The position numbers were made by a program, and so were the translations under genes. DNA of 64,000 bases, taken from contig JAULBX010004998.1 of NCBI GenBank assembly GCA_032358255.1, forward strand, positions 1-64,000, read 5' to 3'. Origin of the DNA: Heterotrichella gracilis (Eukaryota; Sar; Xanthophyceae; Tribonematales; Xanthonemataceae). Positions 59,501 to 64,000 of the stretch are shown here, in pieces (the first letter of the stretch is position 1; each line of letters opens with the position of its first letter). The notes beneath the pieces were generated by a model. That model searched no databases, was not told the DNA's origin, and worked only from the letters and a program-made list of their open reading frames with translations.

Positions 59501-61746
59501 GGCAGGCAGCCGATGGTGATGTCTGCGCCTGTGGCCCTGTGGTGCTCCACAAACTTGGCGTAGTCCATGCGGTACCTGGGAGCAGCAAGCCAGCGCGGCT
59601 CAAAATTTGGCGGGAATGCAAGTAACCGACCAGCGCGGCTCTAAAATGTGGTGAGTGGGCCAGCAAATGGCCAGCCCACATCCTAAACCCTTAGCACTGT
59701 GGTGCTCCACACACTTGGCATAGTTCATGCGGTACTTGCACACAGCAGGCCAGCGCGGGTCAGCGTTGGCGGGAATGTATACAACTTTCCCGTCAATGGG
59801 AGTGTACCCACGCAATCTGTACACTTCCATTACAGAAGCTACTAAAGGTAAGTGACCAGCGCGGCTCAAAATGCTACGAGTGGGCCAGCGCACGGCCGCT
59901 CGCCCACTCTGCATAAAGGGTTGGTCCTGTGCGGCAGGGGTTGCGCACTGCATTGTTAGGTGCTGCTGGGAAGGGCATGCGCCCTTTCCTCAATGGTCCA
60001 CTACTTCCACTACTTTCACTACCATTACGCACCCCAACCCTCATGCTTGCCTGCCTGCACACTCGAGCTTTGCGCGCTGCATCGTCGGGTGCAGCTGCGC
60101 AGATCTGGATGGTACAGATGCACGCGAGCATGAGGTTGGGAGGTACGTACTGTTAGGGGAAGTAGAGGACAGGGGGGCCACTGAACAAAGGGCATCAGCG
60201 CACACCCCGGTGTGCATGTTCTCACCCCACATGCCCTTCCCTTTGCTAACTCCCCTTCTTCAATTAGCGCGCATGTGCAAGGACAGGCTCGTGTGTTTTT
60301 GTATGCGTGGGGGTACGTACAAGTGGTCGCCGGAGAGGATGACAATGTCCTCTATGCTGCGGTTCTTGATGTCCTCAAACAGCCACGCGTATTGCCTCAC
60401 AGCATCTGCTGTACCCTGGAACCACTCCTTGTCGGTGGGTGTCTGGGTCGCAGCCAGGACCTGGCACAAACACCACACAGGAGGGTATTGAGGCCCAGTG
60501 GTGGGAACCCCTGTGGCATGTGATGTGCAACCACGCCCCACGTGAAAGCACAAACACCGGGATTGGGCCCCAACTGGAAGTGCTATGGATGCTCAGGATC
60601 CACCTCAGCACCTTCAACCAGTTGCACCCCTAATCCTCTGCATGCTTTGGTTCCCTCAAGAAATGCAGCCCGCACATTGCTGTTTAAGGCTTAGGGTTTG
60701 GGGTTAAGGAACAGCACACATGCCTTTAAGCAGACCTGCATGCCACCCCTAGCTATAGCTAGCTAGCTGCCCGCACCTCGACAAACCCATCCCCAAACTT
60801 CACCCCGCTGCCAAAGTTGTATGTCCTGGCCAAGTGCCGGTTGAGCGAGGTGGAGTTGAACTGCGTGAGGATGTAGATCTTGTTGATGCCGCTGTTGATG
60901 CAGTTGCTCATGGGCACGTCAATCAGGCGGTAGGCGCCACCGATTGGCACAGCGGGCTTGGCGCGCTGCTTGGTGAGTGGGTACAACCGGGTGCCGGCAC
61001 CGCCTCCCAGGATGACAGCTGCAGAATTAAAGCACGTTTGGACTTGTAAACAGCTGACTCAAGTGTGGGGAAGGATGGCTAGGATGTGTGCCCACCCAAT
61101 GCATGGACATACATACTCGTTTTGCAAGCCAACAACACACCCACGGATGCATTGCCATGGACTAAAGCTGTAGAAGCTGTGATCTGGTAGGTATTGATTG
61201 GGTTGCTGATCGCCCAGGTGGCCAAAAGGCGTGCACTGCCGTTTGCTGCCGAGAGCTTCCCACCTGCTGCTGAGGTGGCGATGTTCTTCACGTTTGCTGA
61301 AGCAGGGGTTGTCTTCTCGACAACTGCTTGCACCTGCAGGCTCTGGCTGGACCTGAAGGAAACAGCAACCGGGTTGTAACCCGCGCTAGGAGTGTTGGGT
61401 ATTGGGCACAAGGCTCAATGTGACGGTAGCATGCATATCCCTTCAGGATGCAGAAGAAGGAACGGCGACGGAACTAGCAGGCCCTGAGATCCTGTTCTAC
61501 AACACCCCGCCACAACTGCTGATACAGGAGTTAAGCAGGGTGATCTGCAGGTCTTCACATCCGCACACAGGCTAGGAGGGCATACCTCTTTGGTGCGTTT
61601 GTGCGGGGCATGCCAACCTTGGCGCCAGCCATGGACCTGCCATATCCGGGCAGCTTTGGCGCACTGCTGCCGAAGCAACGTGTGGAAGACATCCTTGGAG
61701 CTACGCCAGCTGCCTGGTCGGCAGCGAGCTGGAATGTGGCGCTCAT
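56596..61746 (-). CDS. ADP-glucose pyrophosphorylase large subunit, plastidial
   Basis: Makes ADP-glucose from glucose-1-phosphate and ATP, the committed starch step; the large subunit tunes allostery. Exon 1 (61746-61586) is a Ser/Ala/Gly/Arg-rich transit peptide. Exon 2 (61352-61264) joins at [18 protein letters not shown], the nucleotide loop, and the frame closes. Then [114 protein letters not shown], a left-handed beta-helix ([18 protein letters not shown]), and [20 protein letters not shown] near the stop. INSGINK and [17 protein letters not shown] mark the large rather than small subunit. Introns show two clear exon echoes and several GGGTTTAGG tracts. Confidence 0.93.
57845..57881. 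repeat. Telomere-like heptad tract
   Basis: CCTAAACCCTAAACACCCTACACCCTAAACCCC in an AGPL intron, the plant-type telomere unit in diverged form. Confidence 0.8.
58471..58633 (-). repeat. Exon-start echo in AGPL
   Basis: GGCGATGAAGGGCTTGGTCTCA and flanks, 63 bp in all, at 58471-58533 and 58571-58633 (100 bp apart). On the coding strand this is the acceptor and exon opening [13 protein letters not shown]; the intronic copy carries small changes and is bounded by GGTGTAGGGTTTAGG. Confidence 0.85.
59537..59763 (-). repeat. Exon-start echo in AGPL before the [11 protein letters not shown] exon
   Basis: CTGTGGTGCTCCACA(A/C)ACTTGGC at 59537 and 59697 (160 bp apart). The intronic copy would read [13 protein letters not shown] against [13 protein letters not shown] in the true exon, so the catalytic Asp region is altered. 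A third family of short repeats (CCAGCGCGGCTCAAAA at 59592, 59629, 59857) runs through the same intron. Confidence 0.85.
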
Positions 61747-62564
61747 CGAAGCTGCTCAGTACCACAGCACACTTTGCCTGCTGGTGGGTTGATGCGATAG
61801 GCAATGTGGGAGCCGGCAAAGGTGGCAGGCGCTGTCTCACATGCAAGTGTTCGATCACAAGCAAACCGGGAGGATGCTCAAACTATGTCTGCGTTGCAGC
61901 GTATCATCCCGTGGACCTAGGCAAAGCCAGATGCCATTCTATCGCAAGCGCAAGGAGTGAAGTGCAAAATCTCGGTCCAGTCACATGCAGATCTTGCAAC
62001 CCCCACATGTGCATCCCGAGCATTCTCGCCAAGAACACACATTTTGTAACCGTCCCAGGATTAGGGTTGAGAACTTTTGAAGCCCTGTAATTGTGACCCC
62101 AGGACTGCATTTCTGTTGGTTTGACGGTGGCATGGTGTAGTAAAAGGTAAATTTGCATGCTGCACCACAGCCAGGTCGAGACCAAAAACAGGTTTCTCAG
62201 CTGTATTGAACTTGGTGCACCTCAATCACCTGGCTTTTAATTTGAGTGGAAATCTCGCCCTACTGCTGCCGCACACCACAACTGCTCCTGGGCTATGCAG
62301 CTTTAAAACAGCAGTGAATAGTTCTGACATGAAACGAGAAGAGCTGAAACCGCAAGGTGGTGCTGGGCAATGCCCGCAAAGCAACCAGGCAAACCTAGCA
62401 CATCAATGCCAGGAAGTGCAGGTTCTGGTGATTGTGAAGTCAGTGATGTGATTTGACCTGAACCTGATGGGGCATGGTGTGGCACGGCTAGGCACAATTC
62501 CCATGGCATTCCTTTAGCAAAGGCGGAGTGTCTTTGGAAAGGCTTTATGTTTAAACTTGGAAAA
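61747..62564. other. Intergenic between AGPL and the OXNAD1-like gene
   Basis: AGPL promoter and 3' flank of the next minus-strand gene. No coding signal. Confidence 0.5.
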
Positions 62565-64000
62565 TCACCACCATTTCTCATACCGCATCTGGTCTTGTCG
62601 CAATCCCAGTGTTTCCAAATGGGCTGCCATGCTGTCAGTCATCTCAGGAGGGCCACACAGGAAAGCAACAATGTCGCTCAACGTGTGGGTAATTGCTTCT
62701 GTGCTGGCACCATTTGTGTGGGTGTGTGGCTCCGGGCTTGCAGCGCCAGATGTGGTCGGCTCAGCAGGCGCGAGAGAGGGTTGTTTTTGCTTTGCTGCGC
62801 CATTGCCATGTGCCAGTTGGCGTTCCAGCAGCTCTCCCAGGGCCTCCTCCACATCCTGCAGGATGCAGTATTTCCTTGGTGATGTCCACCATTGTAGAAG
62901 ACCAGTTGACTGGTATGAATGCGGCTATACAGTTACAGTTACATGCGAGGAATGCATCCACCGGCAGTAACCACACGCAATGCATTCCTGTCCAGCACAA
63001 TACTAATGCAGCTACCTGCGTTGAGTACACAGCCATGTACCCAGCAAAAATGCCCACAATGCTGAACTGGTGTGCTTTATGCCAGAGGCTGCCCACTTTG
63101 CCTGCTGTACATGCAACATGCAGAACACATGCCCCAAGGCACATGTCAGTGCAGCACGTCACATGGGCTTGTCCACCAACAAGCACATCACAGCTGACAG
63201 CATCGGGCGCACCTCAATAGTGAATCGTCCACCGCTCACCCCTGGCCACTTGCCCTGGTCATGGTCTTGGGGCTCAGCCTGGGTGGCGCGAAGGTGCACG
63301 TGGATGGACCCTGTGACATGCACACCACATGGGGAGTGAATCCCGGCCAGGAGGATGGAACAGGGACACAGGGAGGGCGCACAGACGGCCGTACCGTTAC
63401 ATGTGGTGCATGCGTTTTACCTGCAATTGTATGTGTGGCTATGTAGGGTTTAGGGTTTAGGGCGCCGCATGCGCACCATGTGACTCCCTGCTAATGTCCA
63501 GAAGCTCCCGTCGGAATGCCAGCTCATCAGGGTGGGCGGCGGAGTACAACAACGAGGCCCGGAAGTGCGGGTGATAGGAGCCTGCACATGCATTGCCACA
63601 GTGCTCAATACCTGGCTAGCCGGCATACAAAGGGGGGCGCATGCATGCCGAGGGCATTCAAACATCTTCAATATCTTTCCCAGGATCTAATGCAGGATAA
63701 TACATTGCACACCAACTCTCCGACCACCATGGTAATGCACCAGATGTCCATTTCAGCCGTGCATGCAGCCGTCCATGTGAGTGGCACCCGCCCTCAATCC
63801 TAGCTCGCACCAACCAATTGGATACACAATTGACAAGGAGCACGCACCGTTATCTGTGGAGCTCTCCCACGCGTGGCGCAGTATGGAGTAGATGGGTGTG
63901 ATGCCGATGCCACCCGCCACCAGCAGCATGGGCCGCTGCAGGTCGCCAGGCAGCACATGGAAGGCGCCACCCACACGCACAACAACCTCGTCGCCAACCC
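62565..64000 (-). CDS. OXNAD1-like NAD(P)H oxidoreductase, partial (N-terminus beyond window)
   Basis: Only the NAD-binding half is in view. Exons, N to C: RVGGAFHVLPGDLQRPMLLV with AGGIGITPIYSILRHAWESS (glycine-rich pyridine-nucleotide loop) at about 63997-63850; SYHPHFRASLLYSAAHPDEL with AFRRELLDISRES at about 63580-63480; SIHVHLRATQAEP through FTIEVRPMLSA near 63320-63190; and DVEEALGELLERQ to the stop. The end FLCGPPEMTDSMAAHLETLG ... YEKWW matches the CGPPxMT motif and terminal (F/Y)EKWW of oxidoreductase NAD-binding domain-containing protein 1. The family resembles ferredoxin-NADP reductase and cytochrome b5 reductase; its substrate is unknown, often mitochondrial. An insert rich in Pro, Thr and Ser lies before the last motif. 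Confidence 0.85.

Overview
The window looks like nuclear DNA of a green alga (Chlorophyta, probably trebouxiophyte-like). Genes are split by many short GT-AG introns. They include plant-type families: nuclear-encoded chloroplast ATP synthase subunit II, a plant-type ADP-glucose pyrophosphorylase large subunit, a split ATP-citrate lyase subunit A, hydroxyproline O-arabinosyltransferases, a plant-type MutM/FPG glycosylase, a kelch acyl-CoA-binding protein and an octatricopeptide-repeat (OPR) organelle RNA factor. Telomere-like heptads of the plant type (CCCTAAA/TTTAGGG) are scattered through introns. No species can be named from the sequence alone.

Layout. 1-1.8 kb: decayed 3' end of a LINE with RNase H, CCHC finger and a restriction-like endonuclease remnant. 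2.0-9.6 kb (-): OPR protein. 10.6-14.0 kb (-): F-BAR/PH-like protein. 15.0-17.0 kb (+): first arabinosyltransferase (HPAT). 17.6-18.6 kb (-): TRAPPC3/BET3. 19.3-19.8 kb (+): 81-residue protein. 20.7-21.9 kb (+): ATPG. 23.1-24.7 kb (-): A-type cyclin. 25.7-28.7 kb (+): second HPAT. 30.1-34.6 kb (-): kelch-ACBP. 35.6-38.4 kb (-): FPG. 38.7-42.3 kb (+): DEK_C plus four PC4 domains. 43.1-47.4 kb (-): sugar porter. 50.0-51.7 kb (+): GATA-finger protein. 53.7-55.5 kb (-): ACLA. 56.6-61.7 kb (-): AGPase large subunit. 62.6-64 kb (-): OXNAD1-like reductase, running off the window. Exon models of HPAT1, HPAT2, ATPG, the 81-residue gene, the PC4 gene and the GATA gene were joined base by base and close in frame.

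Biology. The genes are mostly housekeeping: carbon partitioning (ACLA supplies cytosolic acetyl-CoA, AGPase commits glucose-1-phosphate to starch), photosynthetic energy (ATPG), organelle RNA control (OPR), secretion and wall glycoproteins (TRAPPC3, two HPATs), cell cycle (cyclin A), and genome maintenance (FPG and the PC4 protein share a 337-bp divergent promoter).

The most unusual signal is structural. In seven genes (OPR, HPAT2, kelch-ACBP, FPG, PC4, sugar porter, AGPL) introns hold partial, diverged copies of the neighbouring exon edge with its splice site, usually 45-175 bp away and often next to CCCTAAA-like tracts. I call these echo exons. The clearest case is a 74-bp unit repeated five times, plus a degenerate sixth, in the OPR gene. 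I found none in HPAT1, TRAPPC3, ATPG, cyclin A, GATA, ACLA or OXNAD1, so the window seems to have echo-rich and echo-free blocks.
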